Of a stretch of DNA of 64,000 bases, positions 25,344-36,949 are shown piece after piece. The stretch spans positions 1 to 64,000 of the forward strand of contig BDDD01000079.1 in assembly GCA_001972305.1 (NCBI GenBank), written 5' to 3'. The DNA comes from Cephalotus follicularis. Lineage: Eukaryota > Streptophyta > Magnoliopsida > Oxalidales > Cephalotaceae. The stretch's first letter is position 1. Every line of letters begins with the position of its first letter. A program made the position numbers and the translations under genes. The notes below the pieces were generated by a model. That model saw only the letters and a list, made by a program, of their open reading frames with translations. It ran no database searches and was not told where the DNA came from.

Positions 25344-26683
25344 TGAATAAACTACAAAGGGGGGGGTGAATTGTAGTTTATAACTTTTTATATAACCTTT
25401 TCGAATTTAAATAATTTTCGGCAATAAACATAAAATAATCAAGCAGTAAATAAATAAATTGTGGAGTAAGAGTTAGAGAGATGCAAACGAATTTTATAGT
25501 GGTTCGACAAAGATCGTGCTTACGTCCACTTTCCCAAGGTCCTCCTTGAGATTCCACTAGTGTTTCACCCGAACACAAACTCCGAATATCTTTACGGGGG
25601 CTATTCGGTGCACCTTACAAGCTTTTGTGATTGACCTCAATCACAAGGGTTCACTCCCCTTACAAATTTGAATTACAAGAATAATAGGTATTTTGTGTAA
25701 CCTCTCAAAGGTTTGATATGGCTATTTTGATTACAATAAAATCTATGCTCTCAAGAAGATGGAGAGAATTTTTTATTCCTGATGTGAAGGTTTTTGATCT
25801 CTTGCTCTTGATTTTCTTTTTCTTTGGTTGCTTGAATGAATCTCTCTTCTTTTTCTTTTTCTTTCACTTCTTTTTCTTTTATTCTGCTGATTTGATTTTA
25901 TTGCAATTAACTTTTGGACCTTGGGAGTTGAAGCTTTTTGTCTTGAAAGATGTTCTATCAACCTTGGAAGTAGTATTATCAGTCTTGGAAGATGTGTTTT
26001 CAGTCTCGAAAGTTGTAGTTTCATAAAACAGCTCATTTAACTGTTGTCAGTAATTTTCTTGGCACGTCAAAGCGTCGACGGAGTTCTGTAAAGCGTCGCC
26101 GCTTATGTGATCGTTTGATATTTGAATTTTGAAGTTTTTCTCCAAGCGCCGAAAGTCTTGATCATGATGTCGACGAAGTGTCACAAAGCGCTGACGGTTT
26201 TATGTTAAGCATCACCGCTTTGTACCTTTTTAATCTCCTCAAAAACTTCTGTTCTAAACCTCTGATAATTTCCCTTTAACTGTCGACCCTTTGACTTCAA
26301 AGCGTCGACGCTTTATTCTGAGCGTCGCCGCTTTGTGCAACTTCAATTGATTCAAAAGCTTCTGTTCTAAACTGATGATAGCTTCCTTCTAACTGTTGAC
26401 CCTTTGGCTTTAAAGCGCTGACGCTTTATTCTGGGCATCGACGCTTTGTGCAACTTCATTTGATTCAAAAGCTTCTGTTCTAAACTGCTGATAGCTTCCT
26501 TCTAACTGTCGACCCTTTGGCCTTAAAGCGCTGACGCTTTATTCTGGGCGTCGACGCTTTGCCTTATTTCTGCAGTTTTCTGTTTTGACTTTGCACTTTT
26601 TATCTTTAACTTATACAACAAGAAACTTTGTTAAATACAAATATGTTATCATCAAAACAAGGATTTAGACATAAATGTCAACA
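25344..26683 (-). repeat. 3' LTR of the Sirevirus
   Basis: It runs TGAATAAACT...ATGTCAACA on the + strand and is nearly identical to 34010-35348. It contains tandem units of about 120 bp between 26278 and 26570, each with a GTCGACCCTTTG block and an AAAGCG..GACGCTTT palindrome. The 16-bp palindrome AAAGCGTCGACGCTTT is perfect at 26299-26314. Confidence 0.93.
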
Positions 26684-26895
26684 ATCTCCCCCTTTTTTAT
26701 GATAACAAAATTTGCTACTCTTAATTTACAATTATATAAGATAAAAGAGTATTGACATACTTAAAAACACATTTATAATACATTCATATAGTTCAAAAAC
26801 TCCCCCTTGATCTGTTAACTCCCCCTTAATGTAGCAAGGGTATTCTTTCAGCTTTCTTCCTGTATCCATAGTATATATATCTCCCCCTTTTTGTT
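26684..26895 (-). other. Multiple polypurine tracts next to the 3' LTR
   Basis: On the minus strand the tracts AAAAAAGGGGGAGAT (next to the LTR, 26684-26699), CAAGGGGGAG (26800-26809), TAAGGGGGAG (26819-26828) and AAAAAGGGGGAG (26881-26892) repeat the same core. The one touching the LTR is the expected plus-strand primer. An array of such tracts is described for Sireviruses. Confidence 0.75.
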
Positions 26896-27202
26896 ATCAG
26901 TTCAAAAAGGAAAACAATTATTACAGTAAATTGTTTCATCGATTATGAACACATTTAATCTATCATTTTCACTCATCCAAATTATAAACTAATGACAATC
27001 ATAGCATATTAAACAAACAATGAAGAGAAATTCAGGAATTTCATTATACTAAGAAACTTCCAAACATTGTTTTCGTAATCCAAACATGGAAATAGATTGC
27101 AAAATATTTAAGCATACAAACTTCATTACAAATTGAACAAACTGTTTTTAAAGAAACACACAATGAAACATAATGCAAAATGAGGAATGAAATGCATGAT
27201 GC

Positions 27203-28396
27203 TCAGTCGGCCTTAGGAGTGTCGTTGTCGTTGTTTCCATCCAAGTCTCCCAGCTCATTGGTAACTTCTTCATCCTCTCGTTGAGTGACTTCATGCTCGT
27301 CGCTCGAGGATGTGATTAATCTTTCATCTCCACCCATTCTTTCTGTCACAAGTTTTCTTGCCATTCTCTTTTGTCTTCGTTTTATGGTTTGAACATTGAG
27401 CTTGATGTCTTTGACCTCTTGCTGGATGCTTTTGATTGCATCCAAGAGTGCTTCGTACTGTGTGCTTGGCATGTTGACGTTTCGTGATGGATCAACTTGA
27501 GGCTCATGTGTAGCTTCTCCTTGAGCTTCATCACCCATTTCTTCCCCTTCCATATCTTGAGCCATCCTAATTGAATCCTCTTCTCTCAGGATCGCAGTGC
27601 CTAATCGCTTGTGTTTCTTAAATCCCATTCTCCCTAGAGTCCCCTTCCCTAACTTATCCGTACTTTGGAGAGAATGATGCAACTCTCCACTCAAATCAAT
27701 TTCAAAGTACATAAGTATCTTTGTAATTATGTTACTATATGCTAGCCTTGCATTTTCTCTATCGTGAATTGCTAGCATATGTTTGATTATCAGATATGGC
27801 ACACAAATTTTCCTACCCGTTATAATATGAAACATTGTAAATGCTTCCGTATGGGTTACCTCATCAAACCCACCAGCTTTGGGTAGTATATGGGTAGCTA
27901 CTGCACGGTGCAAAAATCTATAGTGCAAACTTAAATTTCTTGAGTACATTTTTTGCACAACTTGTGCATTGTCCCCAAATAGCAATTGTACACATTCCTC
28001 CCTAGTAAAATCATCAGCCACTGGCCATCCTCTTTGACGCCAGGCCCTAGTCCCTTCATAAGGGATTTCTAAAATGGAGGCTAATAGGTCAAAACTTAAG
28101 TCAAAATTTTTATTCTTTACTTTGAGTTCTAAATCCCCATCGATATTGATAAGCATTTTCACATAGAATTCCTTGATTAATTCAGGATAGCTTGGCAGGT
28201 TTATTGAAAATAAAGGTGCTAAGCCTTGGGCATTTAGCCAACCTATAATAGGAAAACCCTCTCTAATGCAAAAATTGAAATCTAGTGTCTTGCCTACTAA
28301 ATTTTTTCTATCAAAGTAAGCCTCAGGATACCTTGGCACTACCGGATTTTCCTATGACCGTTCAGCAGTTCGTCTTTTCTTCTTGTGCCAGCCCAT
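27203..28396 (-). CDS. Extra Sirevirus frame in env-like position
   Basis: The frame read from 28339 is open for 378 codons in the same sense as pol and downstream of it. The first in-frame ATG lies upstream at 28396-28394, but a TAG at about 28354 separates it from the long frame, and 28339 itself is a GTG, so the true start is unclear. The N-terminal 240 residues form a folded-looking domain (GWLNAQGL near 33, FTREECVQLLFGD near 112, GRKICVPYLIIKHML near 175) of the kind often labelled putative plant transposon protein. Residues 290-335 are a likely coiled coil (YEALLDAIKSIQQEVKDI). The tail is acidic. I see no signal peptide or membrane helix, so an envelope role is unsupported. Its function is unknown. 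Confidence 0.7.
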
Positions 28397-28902
28397 GCTT
28401 TTCCTCTTTCTGCTTGACCCTTCCTCTGCTTCAATGGTTGTGTTTCTTGGAATTTTGGGGATTTTGAGTGATTTATCATGGTTTAGATGTGATATGGGGC
28501 AGGAGATTGCAAGAAAATCACCAGAGGTACTGTTTTGGGTTTTAGGGTTCTAATATTTGCGCTAAAAACATTTTACAGATTAAAAAATTTGTCTTATAGG
28601 TCGACTAAAGCGTCGACGCTTTTTACTAAGGCGGCGTCGCTTTGTGCAATTTTTAAATTTCGAGCCATAATGTTTGTGTTAAAGCGCTGACGCTTGAAAT
28701 CTAAGTGTCGGCGCTTTGTATATTTTACAAAATTTTAAATCTAAGAGTAATGTTAAGCACTTATGCTTAGATTACGGGAGTCGGCGCTTTGCTCTGTTTT
28801 TCTACCGATTTTACGGATTTGCGCATGAATGAATGCAAATGATGAATGAGCAAGCATATTAAGCGAATATATATTAACACACCAAACATATAAACATATC
28901 AA
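28397..28902 (-). other. Spacer between Sirevirus pol and the extra frame
   Basis: No coding sequence is called here. It carries a second cluster of CpG palindromes at 28607-28795. One is the same perfect 16-mer AAAGCGTCGACGCTTT (28607-28622) found in the left LTR; the others are diverged versions. Confidence 0.6.
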
Positions 28903-30540
28903 TCATTCAATTTCACATAAACCTAATTCCAATCTAAATTTCGAGAAGTTTTGTTCGTCTAATGGTTTTGTGAATATGTCCGCGACTTGTTCTTGAGTCG
29001 GAACAAAGACTAATTCTATATCACCTTTTTCTATGTGATCTTTTATGAAATGATATCTTATGTCAATGTGTTTAGTCTTAGAATGATGAACCGGGTTTTT
29101 TCCTAAACAGATTGCACTGGTGTTATCACACCTAATTGGTACTTTCTCGAAGTTAAAGCCATAGTCAAGAAGTTGTTGTTTCATCCACATTATTTGTGCG
29201 CAACAACTTCCTGCGGCAATGTACTCAGCTTCGGTAGTAGAAAGTGCTACCAAATTTTGTTTCTTGCTAAACCAAGAAATAAGCATATTGCCTAAGAATT
29301 GACAAGTGCCGCTTGTACTTTTTCTGTCTACTTTATAACCTCCGAAATCAGTATCGGAGTATGTGTGTAGATCAAATGATGAATTCCTAGGGTACCATAG
29401 TCCTAAGGAGGGTGTGTATGCTAGATACTTAAAGATTCTTTTTACTGCATGCAAGTGGGATTCTTTAGGACATGCTTGAAATCTAGCATATAAGCATACA
29501 CTGAACAAAATATCCGGCCTACTAGCCGTTAAATAAAGTAATGAACCTATCATGCTTCGATAAAGTTTTTGATCAACAGACTTGCCTTTCTCATCTTTAT
29601 CAAGTTTAGTAGTTGTGCTCATAGGAGTCTTACACTTTTTAGCGCTGTCCAATCCAAACCTTTTGAGTAGATCTTTGACGTACTTGGATTGGTTTATAAA
29701 AATTCCTTCCTTTATTTGCTTGACTTGGAGACCGAGGAAGTAGTTAAGCTCTCCCATCATGCTCATTTCAAATTCATTCTGCATGATCTTAGCAAAGTTC
29801 TTGCACATATTTTCGTTAGAGGATCCAAATATGATATCATCAACATATATTTGAACGATTAGAATTTCTTTATTAACGGTTTTTGTGAAGAGAGTAATAT
29901 CAATAGTGTCTCTTTTAAAACCATTTTCAAGTAGATATCCACTTAACTTTTCATACCAAGCTCTTGGAGCTTGTTTCAAGCCATATAATGCTTTAGAGAG
30001 TTTAAAGACATGGTTATGCAAATAAGGGTTTTCAAACCCAGGAGGTTGTTCCACATAAACTTCCTCCTTTATTACACCATTCAAGAACGCACTTTTGACG
30101 TCCATTTGATATAGGGTAAAATCTTTAAAAGATGCATACGCAAGTAACATGCGTATTGATTCTAGCCTAGTTACGGGAGCATATGATTCATCGAAGTCAA
30201 TTACCTCTTCTTGGGAATATCCCTTGGCAACTAGCCTAGCTTTGTTTCTAATTATTATTCCTTGATCGTCTACTTTATTTCGAAACACCCATTTGGTTCC
30301 TATTATGTTCTGGTTATTTGGCCTTGGTACTAGGTTCCATACTTTACTCCGTTCAAATTGATTTAGTTCTTCTTGTATAGCGTTTATCCAGTTTTCATCC
30401 TTTTCAGCTTCTCCTATGTTTCTTGGTTCTATTTGTGATAGGAAAGCAATATAGTTATGATTTAGGCTAGATCTGGTGGTTACTCCTAGTCTAGGGTTGC
30501 CTAAGATAGCTTCGTGAGGATGACCTCTTACTACTTTCAA
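28903..30540 (-). CDS. Sirevirus RT-RNase H
   Basis: An open stretch of 545 codons covers the reverse transcriptase ([39 protein letters not shown] and the catalytic YVDD at about 29845) and the Copia RNase H ([33 protein letters not shown]) to the TAA near 28903. The segment converts element RNA to DNA. It is the same frame as IN, PR and gag but is separated from IN by a TAA at 30697-30699, so it is part of a broken polyprotein although the domain itself looks intact. The frame's first residue is not a true start. Confidence 0.9.
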   Translation of the reverse strand: MKVVRGHPHEAILGNPRLGVTTRSSLNHNYIAFLSQIEPRNIGEAEKDENWINAIQEELNQFERSKVWNLVPRPNNQNIIGTKWVFRNKVDDQGIIIRNKARLVAKGYSQEEVIDFDESYAPVTRLESIRMLLAYASFKDFTLYQMDVKSAFLNGVIKEEVYVEQPPGFENPYLHNHVFKLSKALYGLKQAPRAWYEKLSGYLLENGFKRDTIDITLFTKTVNKEILIVQIYVDDIIFGSSNENMCKNFAKIMQNEFEMSMMGELNYFLGLQVKQIKEGIFINQSKYVKDLLKRFGLDSAKKCKTPMSTTTKLDKDEKGKSVDQKLYRSMIGSLLYLTASRPDILFSVCLYARFQACPKESHLHAVKRIFKYLAYTPSLGLWYPRNSSFDLHTYSDTDFGGYKVDRKSTSGTCQFLGNMLISWFSKKQNLVALSTTEAEYIAAGSCCAQIMWMKQQLLDYGFNFEKVPIRCDNTSAICLGKNPVHHSKTKHIDIRYHFIKDHIEKGDIELVFVPTQEQVADIFTKPLDEQNFSKFRLELGLCEIE

Positions 30541-30696
30541 GGTGTTGTTATGTAGGGTTTCTTGATAGTTTTGAGGTATTTCTTCGTTTATAGATTCCTC
30601 TTTCTTACTATCGTCTAGATTTAGTTTATTAATACCATTTTCAGCAAAGTCTATACAATCAGCATCAGTAACTTCCTTTGAAAGTTTTGGGTTAGT

Positions 30697-31653
30697 TTAA
30701 TAAAAAACAACATGCATAGATTCTTCCACAAGCAAAGTTCTTTTATTAAAGCATCTATAAGCTCTACAACTAGATGAATAACCAAGAAATATACCTTCGT
30801 CGACTTTGGAGTCGAATTTACCAAGATGCTCTTTTCCATTATTGTGGATGAAGTATTTACATCCGAATGCATGGAAGTAACTAATGTTAGGCTTTCTCCC
30901 CCTCCATAATTCATATGGAGTCTTTTTGAGAATTGACCTTATTGATATTCGATTTATGATATAATAGGATGTATTTACAGCTTCTGCCCAAAAGTATTTT
31001 GGCAAATTATTTTCATTTAAAATTGTTCTACACATTTCTTGTAGAGTCCTATTTTTCCTTTCAATGACCCCATTTTGTTGAGGTGTTCTAGGAGTGGAGA
31101 ACTCATGTGTAAATCCATTTTCATTACAAAAGTTATCAAATAAGTGATTTTCAAATTCTTTTCCATGATCACTTCTGATTTTAAGAATAGAAGTATCCTT
31201 TTCTTTTTGAACGATTTTGCAAAAGGTTGAAAATCCTTTAAAGGCTTCGCTTTTGTGGGCAAGAAAAATAGTCCATGTATATTTAGAGTAATCATCGACT
31301 ATGACCATGACATAGGATTTACCACCTAGACTTCTAACATCTATTGGACCAAATAGATCTATATGTAAGAGTTGTAATGGTCTAGATGTAGATACTATTT
31401 CTTTATTTTTAAAAGAAGCCCTAGTTTGTTTTCCTTGTTGACATGCGTCACAGATTTTATCCTTTTCAAAGTTAAGTTTGGGAAGACCCTTAACTAATTC
31501 ATGTTTTAGAAGTTTTGTAATATTTGTCATTCCTACATGACCTAATCTTCTATGACATAGCCAGCTATCATATTTTAAGGAAACTAAGAATTTAACGTTT
31601 TATAGGTCATTTAAATCTACGATATAAACGTTTCCTTGTCTATGTCCTATGAA
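30697..31653 (-). pseudogene. Sirevirus integrase with upstream stops
   Basis: From 31530 the frame is open for 277 codons: GAG-pre-integrase with the HHCC zinc site (CHRRLGH upstream at about 31560, CDACQQGKQ), then the catalytic core with D (LLHIDLFGP), D (IRSDHGKEF) and E (QQNGVIERKN). Upstream, between protease and this stretch, the same frame has two stops (about 31654 and 31600). The catalytic triad is complete. Integrase inserts the DNA copy into chromatin. Confidence 0.88.
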
Positions 31654-31974
31654 CTAGGTTTGATCATTATTAATATCTATTACTCTACACACTTCCTTAT
31701 AGAAAGTGACTTTACAATCTATGTCACATAATTGACTTATGCTCAATAGATTATGTTTCAGCCCATTTACATATAATACATTGTGAATAAGAGTTCGATC
31801 GTTACCTATGGAGCCGAATCCCATAATTTTGCCTTTGGCAATATCTCCAAATGTAACAGCTCCTTCTTCCTTTGATTCGTAGTTGACAAAGAAGCTCTTG
31901 TCGCCCATCATATGCTTGGAGCATACACTATCCAAGTACCATTGGGTCTTCTTGGATAGTGCTTTCAAGCACAT
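31654..31974 (-). pseudogene. Sirevirus protease region, altered active site
   Basis: The short open stretch has the Copia protease start W-Y-L-D-S-V-C-S-K-H-M. The usual motif is D-S-G-C-S; here Val replaces the Gly after the catalytic Asp-Ser, which should harm the active-site loop. Two in-frame stops (31990-31992 and about 31975) separate it from gag, and a TAG ends it. The protein would cut the gag-pol polyprotein. Confidence 0.8.
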
Positions 31975-31989
31975 CTACAAAAAATCAAT

Positions 31990-33948
31990 TTAGGTTTTTG
32001 TTTGAGGTACCCAACCGGTTTTGGGTCCCTTGGGGTTAGTCACGATGGTTCCTTTAGGAACCCAATTTTTCTTGATTCTAAGAAAGTTAGTGTCATGCAT
32101 GATATTTACTTTATAAAAGCATGCGGTAGAAATGTGTCCTAGTTTACCACAATTATTGCATGAAACATTTATTTTTCTTTTATTTGTGTTATTTCTATAA
32201 TGCATGCCATTTTTCTTGTAAAAGCATACAAAAGATTTATGTCCAATTTTTCCACATTGAGTACAGGTATTATTTACAATTTTCTTGTTCATGGCATTTT
32301 TCTTATGATAGCAAGCAGAAGATACATGTCCATATTTACCACAATAGTTACAGGAGTTAGCACCATTTCTTTTAACCATTGCATTTCTTTTATGATAACA
32401 TATAGATGATATATGTCCTATCTTACCACAATATTCACACATATTTTTCGTAACCTTCCTTTTAGAAGAAACATTTTCTACCTTATTCTTTTCAATCATT
32501 TCTTTCTTTTCAAAGAAATTTTGATAATGTTTTACATTATTCATCTCTTCATATCCTAGTCCTACTTTGTCAAATACACATCTTTGCATTCCTAGGAGGT
32601 TTTCTAGTTTTTCACTACTACTAGATAATTTTGAAAAAGTTCTCTTCAAGGCATCCACTTCAACCTTAAGATTTTTATTTTCTTCTTCTAGGTGAGCTAC
32701 TTCATTTTCAAGAAAGTCTATTTCTACATCTTTAGAGTTGATTTCCTTAGTTAAGTCAATTGTTTTTAGTTCATCATTCTCATTTGTCAAAGTTCTGACC
32801 TTTTTCTTTAAGGAAGCAATTGCAGAATTATACTTTTCACACATAATGATGAGTTCATCGTAAGTTACCTCTTCGCTTTCCTCCTCCTCTTCTTCCTCGA
32901 ATGCCATCAAAGCTAGTTGAGCAACTTGTTCCCGAGTATCCTCATCTGAGCTTGATTCGTCACTATCATCCCAAGTAGCGACCATTGCTTTCTTCTTTTT
33001 TTTGAATTCTTTCTTTTTGAGATGAGGGCAATCACTTTTGTAGTGCCCTGACTTATTGCACTCAAAGCAGATAACTTCTTCCTTTATGCTCGATTCTCCT
33101 TTTTGATAAATTTTTCTGTTTGGTTTCCCGCCAAACGTTCTTTTGTTTGCTAGGAATCTTTTGAACTTTCTTGTGAAGAGTGCGAGATCTTCATCATCGG
33201 AATTATTTTCATCATTGTCGGAGTTTTCGATTTCGGATGATTTTAGAGCAACTACTTTTTTCTTCCTTCTTTCTTTCTCCTCATCTTCGACTCGCTTTTG
33301 CATTGTTAGTTCATAGGTCATTAGAGACCCTAGTAGATCTTCAAGGGGAAGGATGCTTAGATTCTTTACCTCTTCGATTACAGTAACCTATGGCATCCAT
33401 GATCGTGGCAAGCACCTGAGAATCTTTCTTACCAACTCACAATTAGAAAATGTTTTGTCAAGAGATTGCAATGCATTGATAATATTAGTAAATCGGGTAA
33501 ACATGGATTTTATGTCCTCATCTTCATTCATTTGGAACAGTTCATACTGGTGAACTAGCATACTGATTTTTGCATCTTTTACTTGATTTGTCCCTTCGTA
33601 GGTGATTTCGAGTCTATCCCACATTTCTTTTGCGGAAATGCAAGAGGAGACTCTATTAAATTCACTAGAGTTTATAGCACAAATAATTACATGTTTGGCT
33701 TTTGCATTCAATTGAACTTTTCTCCTATCATCGTCATTATACGAGATTCTGGGTTTGGGAATATTTTCTCCGTTTTCATCTCTAATAGAGGGTAGATGTG
33801 GACCGCCAACAATTAGGTCCCACAAATTATAATCTAGAGATTGTATAAAGATAGTCATATTAGCCTTCCAATGGCTATAGTTATTTCCATCAAAGAATGG
33901 GGGTTTTGAAATGTTTTGACTCTCTCCGTTGTTCATGTTCATTGTCAT
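31990..33948 (-). pseudogene. Sirevirus gag with one in-frame stop
   Basis: Gag starts at 33948 (MTMNMNNGESQNISKPPFF) with the UBN2-type gag domain (YSHWKANMTIFIQ, EMWDRLEITYEGT). A TAG at 33385-33387 stops it after residue 187, where a Lys or Gln codon would be expected; the same frame then continues from 33384 to 31990. The second part has an acidic stretch, a CCHC zinc knuckle (CFECNKSGHYKSDC, about 33070-33028), a long coiled coil (about 32840-32640) and four more CCHC units near the end (CEYCGKIGHISSIC, CNYCGKYGHVSSAC, CTQCGKIGHKSFVC, CNNCGKLGHISTAC). Gag packages element RNA; five knuckles is an unusually high number. Confidence 0.88.
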
Positions 33949-33991
33949 TCTAGATCGTTAGAAGCTCTAGCAATTAAGAATTATAAGCTAA

Positions 33992-34009
33992 CCTCGCTCA
34001 GATACCAAT
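33992..34009 (-). other. Sirevirus primer-binding site
   Basis: On the minus strand, just after the 5' LTR, the sequence reads TTGGTATCTGAGCGAGG. It differs by one base from the initiator-Met tRNA site TGGTATCAGAGCGAGG. Position and match support it as primer site. Confidence 0.8.
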
Positions 34010-35348
34010 TGAATAAACTACAGAGGGGGGTGAATTGTAGTTTATAACTTTTTATATAACCTTTTCGAATTTAAATAATTTTCGGCAATAAACATAAAAT
34101 AATCAAGCAGTAAATAAATAAATTGCGGAGTAAGATTTAGAGAGATACAAACGAATTTTATAGTGGTTCGGCAAAGATCGTGCCTACGTCCACTTTCCCA
34201 AGGTCCTCCTTGAGATTCCACTAGTGTTTCACCCGAACACAAACTCCGAATATCTTTACGGGGGCTATTCGGTGCACCTTACAAGCTTTTGTGATTGACC
34301 TCAATCACAAGGGTTCACTCCCCTTACAAATTTGAATTACAAGAATAATAGGTATTTTGTGTAACCTCTCAAAGGTTTGATATGGCTATTTTGATTACAA
34401 TAAAATCTATGCTCTCAAGAAGATGGAGAGAATTTTTTATTGCTGATGTGAAGGTTTTTGATTTCGTGCTCTTGATTTTCTTTTTCTTTGGTTGCTTGAA
34501 TGAATCTCTCTTCTTTTTCTTTTTCTTTCACTTCTTTTTCTTTTTATTCTGCTGATTTGATTTTATTGCAATTAACTTTTGGACCTTAGGAGTTGAAACT
34601 TTTTGTCTTGAAAGATGTTCTATCAGCCTTGGAAGTAGTATTATCAGTCTTGGAAGTTGTGTTTTCAGTCTCGAAAGTTGTAGCTTCATAAAACAGCTCA
34701 TTTAACTGTTGTCAGTAATTTTCTTGGTGCGTCAAAGCGTCGACGGAGTTCTGTAAAGCGCCGTCTCTTATGTGATCGTTTGATATTTGAAGTTTGAAGT
34801 TTTTCTCCAAGCGCCGAAAGTCTTGATCATGATGTCGACGGAGTGTCACAAAGCGCTGACGGTTTTATGTTAAGCGTCGCCGCTTTGTACCTTTTTAATC
34901 TCCTCAAAAACTTCTGTTCTAAACCTCTGATAATTTCCCTTTAACTGTCGACCCTTTGACTTCAAAGCGCTGACGCTTTATTCTGAGCGTCGCCGCTTTG
35001 TGCAACTTCAATTGATTCAAAAGCTTCTGTTCTAAACTGATGATAGCTTCCTTCTAACTGTTGACCCTTTGGCTTTAAAGCGCTGACGCTTTATTCTGGG
35101 CATCGACGCTTTGTGCAACTTCATTTGATTCAAAAGCTTCTGTTCTAAACTGCTGATAGCTTCCTTCTAACTGTCGACCCTTTGGCCTTAAAGCGCTGAC
35201 GCTTTATTCTGGGCGTCGACACTTTGCCTTATTTCTGCAGTTTTCTGTTTTGACTTTGCACTTTTTATCTTTAACTTGTACAACAAGAAACTTTGTTAAA
35301 TACAAATATGTTATCATCAAAACAAGGATTTAGACATAAATGTCAACA
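34010..35348 (-). repeat. 5' LTR of the Sirevirus
   Basis: Nearly identical partner of 25344-26683, with the same TG...CA ends and the same ~120-bp internal tandem units (about 34940-35235). Several differences between the two LTRs are CpG-type transitions, such as GCGTCGCCGC here versus GCATCACCGC in the other LTR. GACGT follows at 35349-35353. Confidence 0.93.
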
Positions 35349-36949
35349 GACGTGGAGGATAAACAGAAAGCTTTGGGAACACAGAGGGCATCTTCTCAAG
35401 CTAGTAGCGGCAAAGAACGAAGGAGCCATCACCGTTGGTATGTCTCCATGTTCTTCTCCATGTTCTACCTTGCTTGTGTGTCACCATTGCATGCTATGGT
35501 GACACCAATTCAACCATTGTGATGATATGGTGATCATTGTGGCTTGTGGTTTTGCAAGGATGGACTGGTTTTGTTTTGCTAAGGGTGTTTTTCCGCTGCC
35601 ATGTATGTATGTTAAAGTTTTATTCTACACCCTTTAACCCCTTGTCCATTTTGGCACCGAAAATGGTTATACCGTTTTCAACAGTGGTATCAGAGCGACC
35701 CACATCATCCTTAGTTGAATTTCTGCCTTAAATGATGAACTAATTAAAGGTTTAATTGATGGATGTGTTTTATGGTTAAACTAATTTTTCCAAAGTGCAT
35801 TAATGAAACTTTGTATGAAATTGGATTTCTTTGTAATGTTATCTTGGAGATTATGTTACAAATGGTTTTGAACATGTTTTGGAAACCTACATTGTAATAG
35901 CCCTAAATATTATTATTGGGCTTTGTAATGATCTTTTCACCGTTAGGGCTGGGCTCGAATTTTATGATGTATTTATTTGGGCCTTAATGGAATATAATTT
36001 GTGAACTTGGGCTAAAGAGAATATGTTTTTCTCCTTGGGCTGGATTTAATGTGGTAATTGGCTTGTTGGGCTTGTAAGGGGAAAGTGTAATTTGGGCCCA
36101 AGTGGAGGAGGTTGGCCCAAGCCCAAGTATGGCCTCCACCCGTGAGAATTGTCTAAACAATTCTAGACTCTTCCAATGGTACCTATAAAAGGAAGAAGGG
36201 ACCCAAGAGATACACTTTTAGTCATCCATCTTGCACATTTACTCTAGAAAAATCGGGAAGATGAGAGAGTGGGAAGAAGGGGACAAAGTGGGTACTGTCC
36301 ATGGAGTCCCCCATGTCCCCCTGCACTCCGATAGCATAAATACCATTCCCTGGGAGCAAGTCTTTGTGTAAGGAAGAAGGAATTGGCAAAGTAAAGTGTA
36401 GCAGTCCAGAATTTAAGAGGAAGGAAGCCATCTCCGTTTTCCACCTTTACCCCAGGTAGGTTACTCCATGTCCGAGTGCCTACCAGTTAGTGTGTGTGTG
36501 TGTGTGTGTGTGTGTGATTGTTATGTGTTGCTTTATTGCTTGTGATGTTGTGTGTATTTCCCGTACTTGTTTGTGTGTTATGTTAGTATTATATTGTTTA
36601 AGACTAGAATAGAACAAGTGTTTTGTTCCCTATCATGCGTCATGGCTAAACGGTGCGCCTAGCACGTGGTCTCTTCTCTCCCCATTCTGTGCGTCCATAT
36701 ACGCACAAGAGGCGTGCGTTTCATTTCCTGGCACTTTGTTTCTGCACGCACAAGCTATGCGTTTTGCACCGTGACGCCACAAGCAAAGACGTCGTGGTGG
36801 AGTTGAGCCCCCCTGGCCAGGCGTCCAGACATGGCGACTCGCCACACCCTCACCGCCAGGCGCCGAGCTCCCTCCATCATTGGCGAGAAAAGATCATGCG
36901 TCCAAGGCATGAAATGCATGAAGCCTGAGGTGCCGAGACGCACTGATCA

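Larger units (their letters stand above)
25344..35348 (-). mobile_element. Complete Sirevirus-type Copia retrotransposon
   Basis: The element spans 10,005 bp with two LTRs of 1,340 and 1,339 bp and a 5-bp GACGT duplication. On the minus strand the order is 5' LTR, primer site, gag, PR, IN, RT-RNase H, an extra frame in env position, several polypurine tracts, 3' LTR. Copia domain order, large size, an extra frame after pol and repeated GGGGGAG tracts are traits of the Sirevirus (SIRE/Maximus) lineage. The LTRs differ at roughly 2 percent by eye, so insertion was recent. Six in-frame stops in gag-pol suggest it is no longer autonomous. Confidence 0.92.
23558..35682 (+). repeat. 2.1 kb LTR (copy 2) split by the Sirevirus
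   Basis: The LTR begins TGTTAGATAG directly after Gypsy sequence and ends ...GTTTTCAACA at 35682, just before a Met-tRNA primer site. The Sirevirus (25344-35348 plus one GACGT copy) interrupts it. Without the insert the LTR is about 2,115 bp. Its first ~950 bp match the repeat at 1093-3140 (inverted), and parts match the solo LTR at 39015-41564. A GCGTCGACG motif cluster lies at 24862-24925. This is the 5' LTR of an element inserted in the Gypsy. Confidence 0.7.
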
